Part shown: positions 24,864 to 31,270 of the stretch, piece after piece
Layout: each line of letters begins with the position of its first letter
Numbering within the stretch: position 1 is the first letter of the stretch
DNA from: a virus
DNA length: 31,270 nucleotides
Strand: one strand, 5' to 3'
IMG/VR virus record: IMGVR_UViG_3300030328_003716
Location: 1-31,270 of that record
Position numbers and translations under genes: made by a program
Notes under the pieces: model-generated
Told to the model about the DNA's origin: nothing
Database searches by the model: none
Seen by the model: the letters and a program-made list of their open reading frames with translations, nothing else

Positions 24864-27644
24864 ATGGCACAACTTGATTTAGGTAAATTAAAATTTACAT
24901 GGAAAGGTTCCTATACCGATTCAACTGCATACGAAGTTGATGATGTTGTATTTGATAAGGGAACTGCTTGGATCGTTACAACAGATGTAGCAAGTAGTAA
25001 CTCGACAGATCCTGAAGCGAATAGTTCATTCACTCGAATGGCTTCAGGTATAAATTATCGAGGAGGTTTTAGTTCTTCAAATACCTATTACTTAAATGAT
25101 ATTGTTTCTGAAGCAGGTACTTTATGGCTATATATAAATGCGACCGCATCTAATACAACTCCCTCAAGTTCAGCAACTTCTCATTGGGATGAATTCATTG
25201 CTGCACCTGGTGGCTTAATTACTACAACAGCAGGGGATCTTCCTCTAAGAGATAAGTCAGATACATTAGTACGTTTACCAGTAGGAGAACTTGACAGTCT
25301 TTTAACTCCTGTAAAAGATCCTTTGGAAAGTGATATTAAGGGTTTCTCTTATGTCGCAAACGTAGCAGGAGGTAGTGCCAGAACAGCTGTTCTAACTGGT
25401 ATTAGCAATACAAGTACTGTGTTCGGAACAAACACTGTTAATGCAGGTGCTAGCAGTACTGCCAAAATTTATTTCTCAAGAGATCAAAGAAGATACAAAA
25501 TCACATTTGCGGCTGATTCATCAGGAGCTACCTATTCACTTAAAGATCCTGCCCACGGTTCTTACTCAGGAGCTGGATCAGGTGGACGTTTAACAAATGC
25601 TCAAGGTGTAGTAGGTAATGCACATGTAACAGTATCTGCTTCTGCTACTACAGAGTTAGTCATAGCTCCTAACGCTTCTACTCCGAATACTATTGTTGTT
25701 AGAACAGAAGCAAACCAAACAGATATTGCGACTATCACAGTTGTTGATCTGAAGAAGATTCCACAATGGAAACCAAATACAAAAAAAGATAGAGCTGGTT
25801 CTAAATTAACTAACAATAGTTATAGCAAAAGAACTACTTCCTTACAGGCTTTACCTAGTTGGCTAGAAAAGTTTGGTAGAGGTGGTGGAACTGTTAGCGG
25901 CGCTTACCAATGTGCTGGGTATAGATTAGGTGCTTATATTGATGGCGAAGGAGATATTTGGAGCTGGGGTAATAAATATAATGACGCTAGTTACAATGGT
26001 TATGATGCTTTCGGAACTGGTTTTGCTTCTAGAGGAGCAGTCTATTACCCTATTAAAACTAAATGGCGTCTACCTAGATTCTGGAGAAGAGCTTTAAACG
26101 GTGTTCAATCTGAAGGCAAGTGGCTCTATGACGAACATGGTGTAGATCTTGGTTATGTAAAAGGTGATAAGCCTAGAGTTGTAGAAGGTAATTCAAATTC
26201 CACACATGGCTTATGGCTTTGTGATAACGGAATGGTATTTGCAACTGGATATCAAGGATATGGAGTTAACGGAAGTGGTTCAACTGCACCAACTAATCTT
26301 TGTGCAAAGAGTGTTGCATTTAAAGATAAGGATGGAAATGAATTAACAGGAGATAATAGACCTCGAATAGTTCAACTTTGCTCTACCCTCGGTAGCGATA
26401 ACTTTGGAACTCAAGCGACTTATGGAGCCTTAGATGAGAATGGTCAGATTTACCTATGGGGTGCTAATAACTCTGGACAACTAGCTGACGATACAACTAC
26501 AGATAACGATCATGCCAGGATGGTAAATCCTGCTCACTTTGCAGTATCAGGAACTAATAGAAAGATCCTTCAGCTCTATTGCATGGGAAGATATGCCTAT
26601 GTTTGTTACTACGCTATTGATGAAGTTGGAGATGTCTGGGCCTGGGGAAATAATAACTCTGGTGAATTAGGAATAAATAGTACGACTGACGCTAAACTTC
26701 CTGTCAGACTTGGAGGTGTAACCAATAATGTTTTAAATGGCAAGGTGGTTACTCATATTCAATGCTGTAATGGTGATGCAGGTAATGTTGGTAGAGCTTG
26801 GTTCTTAACAACTGAAGGTAAGGTTTATGTCACTGGATATGTAGAAGACGAGGGACATTACTCAGGAAAATATCAAACTAATAACAATGACTTACTAATG
26901 CCAGTAGAACTTAGTAATGCCTCAACTGGATATAACAGTGTAGTTAATAGCACTGCACAGAAAGCAGTAGCGATATGGGTATCAGGTGGTAGATATAACA
27001 ACATCTGGATTCAAACTGATGGAGGTGGAACACCAGCTCAACCTAAGATTTATTGTTATGGTCGAGTTCAAAACGGTCAGCAGGGTTCAGGTGTTACAGC
27101 TACTGCCCCAACAGCATCAGCAGAAGGTACATCCTTTGGTGCTGAACTCAAATTCAGGGACTATGGAGATCAGGTAAATAACACTACTAATAACACAAGA
27201 CCAAACGAAACAATTGGATTCCAATGGTCTACAGATGTTCAAGCTGATATTGGCCCAGGCAAAATAACTAAGATCGTTGCTAATAATTATGGTTCTGATA
27301 CTAATGCCACCACGTTAGCCCTGGATGAATACGGTCAAGTTTTCGTATGGGGTTACTCCCATGACTGGACTCTTACTCCGTATTCTGAGTCTGACGATGC
27401 AAAGGATGGTGCAGCCACTGAAACTTACCATCATGCAGCAACACCTTGTTGGTCACTACCTGAACCTATGGTTGATATTGGATTTACTGGTCATCACTCA
27501 GGCGCAGACGTAGGCTACTTATTAATTGGTAAGTCAGGTACTGTTTATGCTGGAGGAAATAACACCTGGGGCCAAGCTGGAAATAACAGCACAAGCTTCG
27601 ATGGAGTTGAGCCCGTTAAGATTTCAACTGGAGGACAGGTTTAG
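24864..27644 (+). CDS. RCC1-type beta-propeller tail/adsorption protein
   Basis: A 926-aa protein. The first 105 residues hold two copies of a short beta module (WKGSYTDSTAYEVDDVVFDKGTAWIV and YRGGFSSSNTYYLNDIVSEAGTLWLY) that resembles small carbohydrate-binding modules of the ChiA/CBM5-12 type. From about residue 355 at least eight RCC1-like units follow, each with a G-x-hydrophobic-x-x-W/T-G core: GDIWSWGNKYND (about 362), GMVFATGYQGYG (about 455), GQIYLWGANNSGQL (about 527), GDVWAWGNNNSGEL (about 588), GKVYVTGYVEDE (about 651), PKIYCYGRVQNGQQ (about 726), GQVFVWGYSHD (about 823), GTVYAGGNNTWGQA (about 890). This predicts a seven- or eight-bladed propeller. Last gene of the plus-strand virion operon, so a fibre tip or tail spike is the likely role. 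Its stop overlaps the stop of the convergent scaffold gene. Confidence 0.82.
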   Translation: MAQLDLGKLKFTWKGSYTDSTAYEVDDVVFDKGTAWIVTTDVASSNSTDPEANSSFTRMASGINYRGGFSSSNTYYLNDIVSEAGTLWLYINATASNTTPSSSATSHWDEFIAAPGGLITTTAGDLPLRDKSDTLVRLPVGELDSLLTPVKDPLESDIKGFSYVANVAGGSARTAVLTGISNTSTVFGTNTVNAGASSTAKIYFSRDQRRYKITFAADSSGATYSLKDPAHGSYSGAGSGGRLTNAQGVVGNAHVTVSASATTELVIAPNASTPNTIVVRTEANQTDIATITVVDLKKIPQWKPNTKKDRAGSKLTNNSYSKRTTSLQALPSWLEKFGRGGGTVSGAYQCAGYRLGAYIDGEGDIWSWGNKYNDASYNGYDAFGTGFASRGAVYYPIKTKWRLPRFWRRALNGVQSEGKWLYDEHGVDLGYVKGDKPRVVEGNSNSTHGLWLCDNGMVFATGYQGYGVNGSGSTAPTNLCAKSVAFKDKDGNELTGDNRPRIVQLCSTLGSDNFGTQATYGALDENGQIYLWGANNSGQLADDTTTDNDHARMVNPAHFAVSGTNRKILQLYCMGRYAYVCYYAIDEVGDVWAWGNNNSGELGINSTTDAKLPVRLGGVTNNVLNGKVVTHIQCCNGDAGNVGRAWFLTTEGKVYVTGYVEDEGHYSGKYQTNNNDLLMPVELSNASTGYNSVVNSTAQKAVAIWVSGGRYNNIWIQTDGGGTPAQPKIYCYGRVQNGQQGSGVTATAPTASAEGTSFGAELKFRDYGDQVNNTTNNTRPNETIGFQWSTDVQADIGPGKITKIVANNYGSDTNATTLALDEYGQVFVWGYSHDWTLTPYSESDDAKDGAATETYHHAATPCWSLPEPMVDIGFTGHHSGADVGYLLIGKSGTVYAGGNNTWGQAGNNSTSFDGVEPVKISTGGQV

Positions 27645-28441
27645 AAGATCGAGGATCTTCCTAACTTTTTAATTACCTTATCTCTATAAGCAGGATCAGA
27701 AGAATATAAAGGATCAGACATTGCTGCTTCTAATTGTGCATGGGATTCAAATCTTTCTCCTGTATTAGTTGGAGTTTTACCTCCAATTAATTTTCCTTCA
27801 GTACCATTAACTGCTGCATATTTACTATGTAAGCCAGCAACAGCTAATCGAATTACCTCAATGTTTGGACTCTTAAGTGACAGACTAAAGGCTTCTTTCT
27901 CGGCATCAGATAAAGACTCAGCAGCCCACGCCATCATCTGAGTGTATCCTGTGTCTCCACCATATTGTTCTTTAATATCATTAACTTGGTTCTGAGTAAT
28001 CTTTCCTTTCTGTTCTAAACCAGCAAGATAAGCATCAACAGTATCTCTTCCAAAGCCAGCTTCTTCAAGCTTAGAGAAATGTTCTTCAGTTAAAGTTCCA
28101 TTGTCTTGGAAGTAACTATTCATTTCTACATAGTCAACTCCAGCCTCTTCAAACCGATCACCTACCCACTTACCATAAATGTCTTGAGGAGTTTCACCTT
28201 CTGTTATCTCAGCAGTTGACTGCTCTTCCTCTGATGGGGATGAAGTTTTTCTTTGAAGTTCTTCATAGGCTTTTTCTAACTCACTAACATCTTTATATTT
28301 TCCAGCCAAGAGTTTCTCTTCTTGGGCTGGCTCAGTAGAAATATCAGCAGGACTACCTTTAAGTTCCTGCTGTAATAGTTCTTCGTTTTCAGGGGAGAGA
28401 GCAGAAGTTTGCTCGTCCTTGATAGTAATAGCTTCAGGCAT
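27641..28441 (-). CDS. 9: Scaffolding / capsid assembly protein (T7 gp9-like)
   Basis: A 266-aa very acidic, Glu-rich, helical protein. The LLAGKYKDVSELEKAYEELQRKTSS stretch (about residues 46-70) is the common phage scaffold signature (L.GKY.s.eELeKAY). The central helices (DRFEEAGVDYVEMNSYFQDNGTLTEEHFSKLEEAGFGRDTVDAYLAGLEQK) and a basic C-terminus (DPAYRDKVIKKLGRS) fit the T7 gp9 plan, in which the C-terminus contacts the capsid shell. It acts inside the procapsid and leaves before packaging. It is the last gene of a minus-strand unit starting at the exonuclease and is convergent with the RCC1 gene (4-nt overlap at 27641-27644). It is separated from the capsid gene by the whole tail operon. 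Confidence 0.88.
   Translation of the reverse strand: MPEAITIKDEQTSALSPENEELLQQELKGSPADISTEPAQEEKLLAGKYKDVSELEKAYEELQRKTSSPSEEEQSTAEITEGETPQDIYGKWVGDRFEEAGVDYVEMNSYFQDNGTLTEEHFSKLEEAGFGRDTVDAYLAGLEQKGKITQNQVNDIKEQYGGDTGYTQMMAWAAESLSDAEKEAFSLSLKSPNIEVIRLAVAGLHSKYAAVNGTEGKLIGGKTPTNTGERFESHAQLEAAMSDPLYSSDPAYRDKVIKKLGRSSIF
27644..27670 (+). terminator. Candidate terminator at the end of the virion operon
   Basis: A perfect seven-base stem GAAGATC (27644-27650) and GATCTTC (27654-27660) with a three-base loop, followed by CTAACTTTTT (27661-27670). It begins on the last base of the RCC1 gene and lies inside the last codons of the opposing scaffold gene. The T-run starts five bases after the stem, so it is weaker than the post-capsid terminator. 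On the minus strand no U-tract follows the stem. Confidence 0.5.
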
Positions 28442-28453
28442 GTTGATAAATAA

Positions 28454-28708
28454 TTAAGAGATTACAATGTCACCAGACTCAATGTCCCTTGTGACTTTAG
28501 GTGGCACGATGATTTTCTTTTTAGAAGTTTGAACCTTTGCATCCTTTGGAATAATTAATTCCTTTACAGATGCAGGTGGTTCAGCTTTAGGCTGTTCCTG
28601 TTTCTCCACTGGGGAGTCCTTCACTTGCTGCGTCTGTGTCTGGGAGGACGTTTGCGATTCCTCCTCCTTCTTGGGAGGGGTTAGCTCCTGCTGCGTATTG
28701 GGGGCCAT
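28454..28708 (-). CDS. Small Lys/Pro/Gln-rich protein overlapping the portal 3' end (84 aa)
   Basis: Starts MAPNTQQELTPPKKEEESQ at 28708, with AAAGG eight bases upstream of the ATG; an in-frame GTG three codons earlier is less likely. The first half is disordered (Gln/Ser/Thr/Glu/Pro). The second half has SVKELIIPKDAKVQTSKKKIIVPPKVTRDIESGDIVIS, a likely small folded tail. It overlaps the last 122 nt of the portal gene in another frame and ends 12 bases before the scaffold gene. The good ribosome-binding site and the filling of the gap between portal and scaffold support it as a gene. Function unknown; a small decoration or assembly factor is possible by position only. Confidence 0.6.
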   Translation of the reverse strand: MAPNTQQELTPPKKEEESQTSSQTQTQQVKDSPVEKQEQPKAEPPASVKELIIPKDAKVQTSKKKIIVPPKVTRDIESGDIVIS

Positions 28709-30344
28709 AAGTTGCACCTTTTTCTGTGTAGTTTTTAACCGCTTGCGCAGCGGCTGGTGAAGACATAAGAGCTTGCATTTGCTCTTGCTGCTGCATTTGT
28801 TGTTGTTGTTGTTGTGCAGCCTGAGCTTCTTGTTGTAGTTGCTCAGAAGTTTTCACTAAGTTGGTCGTATCTATTGAAGCACTAGCAGCTAATCTTCGCA
28901 GCGCTTCTTCCATATTTAGATACTTCATCATTATCTCTGCACCTAATGCTTGATTCGCAGTGCCTATAAATTCAACCAGTTTATTTCTATCATCACCTCT
29001 ACCAATAGCTTCAAGTCCAGTAACAGGTTTAGGATTAACCATCGCTTCTCCAGTCTTATTACTTGTAGGCATCTGAGGAATCTTCCCTTGTTTCTGCAAG
29101 ATATACATCAGTCTTCTAATCAATGGTAGTTGTAGTTCTTGAGTGAGTATGGAATACAAGCCACCGATTGAAGTCTCAAGTTCTTGTGCCATATATCTAA
29201 TCTCTTCTGCTGTTACTCTTTCTCCTGGTCTTTGAATTGCAGTGTTAAGTAAGAAAGCAAACTGCAAACGACTTTCAATTCTGTCAATTGTATTGTTTGC
29301 TAATTGCAAATCATTTAACTTGCCTTGACTTTGGAGAACAGTTACATCATTAGCTGATCCCTGAACTATTGCACCATTAGCAGCATTACTAAGAGTGCGT
29401 GGTCGTGTAGTTCCATTGGGATTAACCATGAACAAGACCTTACTCATAGCTGCGCTTGCTTCAAGTACGCTTTGATAAAGAGATTCCAATGCTGTTAGAT
29501 CTCCATACCACTGCTCTATATATGAGCGACCATATTCTTCTGTATCAATTCTTTCCCATCTCAATGCAATGAATGGAGAACAGTGAGCAGGACAGTGACC
29601 TTCAGTCCCAGGGATTCTTTTGCCCTTTACTTCTTGATACCAATAACATTCTTCATTCTCATAGTGAACACATGTATGTATCTTTATTGACTTCTTGGTA
29701 GGGCCAGTCTTCTCTTGAGTAGTGAAGTCATCAGGTAAGAATCCTTCTGGCAATGCTTCAGGATATACTTCTTCTTCTACTACTATTTCTGTAACTGATC
29801 CCATTGGATCACGTACTACACAATATCTTTCAAGGTGTATAACTCTTATCCCTTCTGGATTTACATAAAGGAGAACATTACCTGCAACAATTAATTGTTT
29901 AAATGCCTCGTGCATTGAAGCACGTGCACTCATAGTTTCTAGCATTGTCATTACAGCTAGCTCTACCTTTACCAAGGCAGTGTCTAGCTCAGTCTTCATT
30001 GCAGGGTCTACATCTTCACCATGAAGCAGGAGACTATCTATCTCTAATTTGAAGAAAGGTGTATTGGGAGGGAAGAGACTCAGTTCTAATTTGGTACTGA
30101 GGTTGGCTAAACCTCTTGCACCTACTGATTGATATGGTGTCTTTAATTTACCGTGATCACCTTGATGAGTATCAGGTACAAGGGATGGAATAGTTACACG
30201 ACTACAATCCCTTGCTCTTTGGAGGAAAGGATCTCTTGTAGTACATAGTTGTTGATATCTAGCAGCAGCAGTTCCATCTTCTTGTTTTAAGTCAGAAGAT
30301 TTAGAAGCTACTGCATCAACATCAGTGGTTAAGGTGAGTTCCAT
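28587..30344 (-). CDS. 8: Portal / head-tail connector protein (T7 gp8-like)
   Basis: A 585-aa portal protein, near T7 gp8 (536 aa). Recognisable stretches are AAARYQQLCTTRDPFLQRARDCSRVTIPSLVP near the start, KTPYQSVGARGLANLSTKLELSLFPPNTPFFKLEID, EAFKQLIVAGNVLLYVN, GRSYIEQWYGDLTALESLYQSVLEASAAMSKVLFMVNPNG, and RPGERVTAEEIRYMAQELETSIGGLYSILTQELQLPLIRR. The C-terminal region carries a Gln-rich run (AQAAQQQQQQMQQQEQMQ) encoded by a TTG/TTC-type triplet tract on the plus strand. The ATG follows directly on the stop of the gp7.3-like gene (TAAATG). Portal forms the dodecameric ring at the packaging vertex and is the docking site for the terminase and gp11. Confidence 0.94.
   Translation of the reverse strand: MELTLTTDVDAVASKSSDLKQEDGTAAARYQQLCTTRDPFLQRARDCSRVTIPSLVPDTHQGDHGKLKTPYQSVGARGLANLSTKLELSLFPPNTPFFKLEIDSLLLHGEDVDPAMKTELDTALVKVELAVMTMLETMSARASMHEAFKQLIVAGNVLLYVNPEGIRVIHLERYCVVRDPMGSVTEIVVEEEVYPEALPEGFLPDDFTTQEKTGPTKKSIKIHTCVHYENEECYWYQEVKGKRIPGTEGHCPAHCSPFIALRWERIDTEEYGRSYIEQWYGDLTALESLYQSVLEASAAMSKVLFMVNPNGTTRPRTLSNAANGAIVQGSANDVTVLQSQGKLNDLQLANNTIDRIESRLQFAFLLNTAIQRPGERVTAEEIRYMAQELETSIGGLYSILTQELQLPLIRRLMYILQKQGKIPQMPTSNKTGEAMVNPKPVTGLEAIGRGDDRNKLVEFIGTANQALGAEIMMKYLNMEEALRRLAASASIDTTNLVKTSEQLQQEAQAAQQQQQQMQQQEQMQALMSSPAAAQAVKNYTEKGATYGPQYAAGANPSQEGGGIANVLPDTDAASEGLPSGETGTA
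28770..28842 (-). repeat. CAG/CAA triplet tract encoding a poly-Gln run in the portal
   Basis: On the plus strand a run of TTG and CTG triplets (including five consecutive TTG units near 28800-28814) encodes consecutive glutamines near the portal C-terminus. Such tracts are prone to length change by slippage; a change in multiples of three would leave the portal frame intact. Confidence 0.7.
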
Positions 30345-30656
30345 TTATGGAATATTCAGACCACTTCCAGCCTGTAAGTCAGTCCTTAGTTTTTTCCTTC
30401 CATAACCTCTACGTCTTGACGCAAGTGCTGAACCTTTTGTTCCACCTGCTGTAATTTCTAATGCTGCTGCTGCTGACTGAGCAACTGGACTTGGTGGTGG
30501 AGCTGGAGGAGCTTCTGCTATTGCTTTCTGTTCTGCATATCGCTCCTCTTGCGATGCCTTTTGTTCCTCGTATTGACGTTTCTGTTCAGCCATCTGCTCC
30601 TTTTGCAGCTCAAGCATACGATCATCTGGTTCTGGGTCGTCCCTTCTTCCACACAT
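30345..30656 (-). CDS. 7.3: gp7.3-like virion/tail assembly protein
   Basis: A 103-aa protein directly upstream of the portal gene. The N-terminal half is a long charged helix (RMLELQKEQMAEQKRQYEEQKASQEERYAEQKAIAEAP), then a Pro/Ala linker, and a basic C-terminus ending RRRGYGRKKLRTDLQAGSGLNIP. The ending G(R)KKLR...SGLNIP resembles the C-terminus of T7 gp7.3 (G.KSL....GGGINI), a small virion protein encoded just before the portal in T7. The N-terminus is MCGRRDDPEPDD. It starts two bases after the preceding stop. Assignment is by position and by the C-terminal motif; the rest has low complexity. Confidence 0.7.
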   Translation of the reverse strand: MCGRRDDPEPDDRMLELQKEQMAEQKRQYEEQKASQEERYAEQKAIAEAPPAPPPSPVAQSAAAALEITAGGTKGSALASRRRGYGRKKLRTDLQAGSGLNIP

Positions 30657-30658
30657 AA

Positions 30659-30844
30659 TTAAGTACCTTGATTGTTTTGATCAGCATAGACGGAAATGAG
30701 CATCCGCACTACACTCCTTGCTCCTCCATAATGCCAGATATCTCTATCTTTTGCCTCTAAGTCAGGACATTTCTCAGGATATATTTCATCTAACTTCTTA
30801 ATTAAAGCCTCCTCAATGGGAGGCCATAGATCTTCTTCATTCAT
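30659..30844 (-). CDS. Small conserved-looking phage protein (61 aa), function unknown
   Basis: Starting at 30844 the product is MNEEDLWPPIEEALIKKLDEIYPEKCPDLEAKDRDIWHYGGARSVVRMLISVY and a short polar tail. The pattern LWPPIEEALIK.L...PE.CPDL...DR.IW...G.R.VVR.L is one I associate with small proteins near the exonuclease or portal in marine T7-like phages. The chosen ATG overlaps the exonuclease stop by eight bases; a start at 30871 would overlap by 35. It is helical and soluble, with no TM segment. No function is known to me. Confidence 0.7.
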   Translation of the reverse strand: MNEEDLWPPIEEALIKKLDEIYPEKCPDLEAKDRDIWHYGGARSVVRMLISVYADQNNQGT

Positions 30845-31270
30845 AAATCGGTTCCCATAATTTAACTTCACCTGTTACATGATCGTACTCTCCATCACGC
30901 AAGATGCGTGTTAATTGAGCAGTCATAACAGCATCAGCATAAGTCCTTCCTTTCTTTTTATACTCCTCTACCACCTTGTTCCACATATCTTTAGGTGATT
31001 CCAAATCGCCTAACAATTTCTCGGCAGTCTTAGGACCAACGCCTGTTAAGCCTTTAATATTATCAGTCGCATCACCTTGTAATACTTGTAACATCCAGTT
31101 TCTATCTGCTTTCTTTCTTGTTACTAATTCAAGATCATCTTTAGCTAGCAAGGTACACGGTACACCTCGCATATCTTTATCAACAGAAACAATTATTGGA
31201 TTATCATATCGTCCACCTGTAGCAAGTAACGACATAACATCATCACCTTCTAGGTTAGGGAAACTAACAG
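30837..31270 (-). CDS. 6: 5'-3' exonuclease, T7 gp6-like (partial, N-terminus outside window)
   Basis: The frame is open to the window end; residues before the first ATG (VSFPNLEGDDV, then MSLLAT) fit the family's acidic metal-binding stretch (E.DDV), so the gene continues past 31270. Next come NPIIVSVDKDMRGVPC (another acidic motif of the FEN/T5-exonuclease superfamily) and LQGDATDNIKGLTGVGPKTAEKLLGDL, which holds the DNA-binding helix-3-turn-helix with the GD..DNI..L.GVGPKTA signature. In T7 gp6 degrades host DNA to recycle nucleotides and removes RNA primers. It is the upstream gene of the minus-strand unit leading to portal and scaffold, whose promoter must lie outside the window. Confidence 0.9.
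   Translation of the reverse strand, partial: VSFPNLEGDDVMSLLATGGRYDNPIIVSVDKDMRGVPCTLLAKDDLELVTRKKADRNWMLQVLQGDATDNIKGLTGVGPKTAEKLLGDLESPKDMWNKVVEEYKKKGRTYADAVMTAQLTRILRDGEYDHVTGEVKLWEPIYE

Noticed and set aside
26986-27513. Plus-strand 62-63 codon ORFs inside the RCC1 gene
   Set aside because: Out-of-frame shadows of the propeller repeats without ribosome-binding sites.
30340-30353. Palindrome TTCCATTTATGGAA at the portal start as an operator
   Set aside because: It is short, AT-rich and made of the stop and start codons of two abutting genes, so no regulatory reading is needed.
1-31270. CRISPR array, IS element, integrase, att site or terminal repeat
   Set aside because: No regularly spaced repeats, no transposase or integrase motifs and no long direct repeats were seen on reading both strands; genome ends, if any, are outside the window.

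Overview
The window is part of the genome of a tailed phage with T7-type (podovirus) morphogenesis genes. A cyanobacterial host is likely. The core set is easy to recognise: terminase large subunit, major capsid protein (gp10), tail tubes A and B (gp11, gp12), internal virion proteins (gp13, gp14, gp15, gp16), tail fibre N-terminal domain (gp17), scaffold (gp9), portal (gp8), a gp7.3-like virion protein and a gp6-like 5'-3' exonuclease. A block of small signal-peptide and membrane proteins resembles, from memory, proteins carried by cyanobacterial myoviruses and podoviruses; that resemblance is the main host clue. The DNA is AT-rich by eye. No bacterial chromosomal gene, tRNA, IS element or CRISPR array was seen, and both ends of the window cut through genes.

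Layout. 1-2418 (+): 3' part of terL, a 68-aa ORF and a 239-aa conserved protein, coupled by short overlaps. 2372-5029: a strand-switching block of small genes. Three putative exported proteins and a one-TM protein lie on the minus strand, then two small plus-strand genes, then one minus-strand membrane protein. 5030-5190: an intergenic leader with an extended -10 promoter, a possible three-way-junction RNA and a 21-codon upstream ORF, directly before the capsid gene. 5191-27644 (+): an uninterrupted virion operon gp10-gp11-gp12-gp13-gp14-gp15-gp16-gp17 plus an RCC1-propeller tail protein, with a T-phi-like terminator right after gp10. 27641-31270 (-): in the opposite direction, exonuclease (cut by the window end), a 61-aa protein, gp7.3-like, portal, an 84-aa overlapping ORF and scaffold.

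Two features stand out. First, the classical portal-scaffold-capsid order is broken: portal and scaffold are on the opposite strand, about 22 kb from the capsid gene on the far side of the tail genes, and terL lies upstream of the capsid gene. Second, the gp16 equivalent is 3199 aa, against about 1300 aa in T7. It appears to carry embedded effector-like domains: a ParB/Srx-fold motif, a HEXXH zincin motif and an ADP-ribosyltransferase-like segment. This resembles the 'polyvalent proteins' of phages and conjugative elements, here apparently built into an ejected core protein.

Working model: terL and portal package DNA into a capsid built from gp10 on scaffold. gp11 and gp12 make the tail tube, and gp17 plus the RCC1 protein form the adsorption apparatus. 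gp14, gp15 and gp16 are ejected at infection, and the extra gp16 domains are plausibly delivered into the host with the genome.
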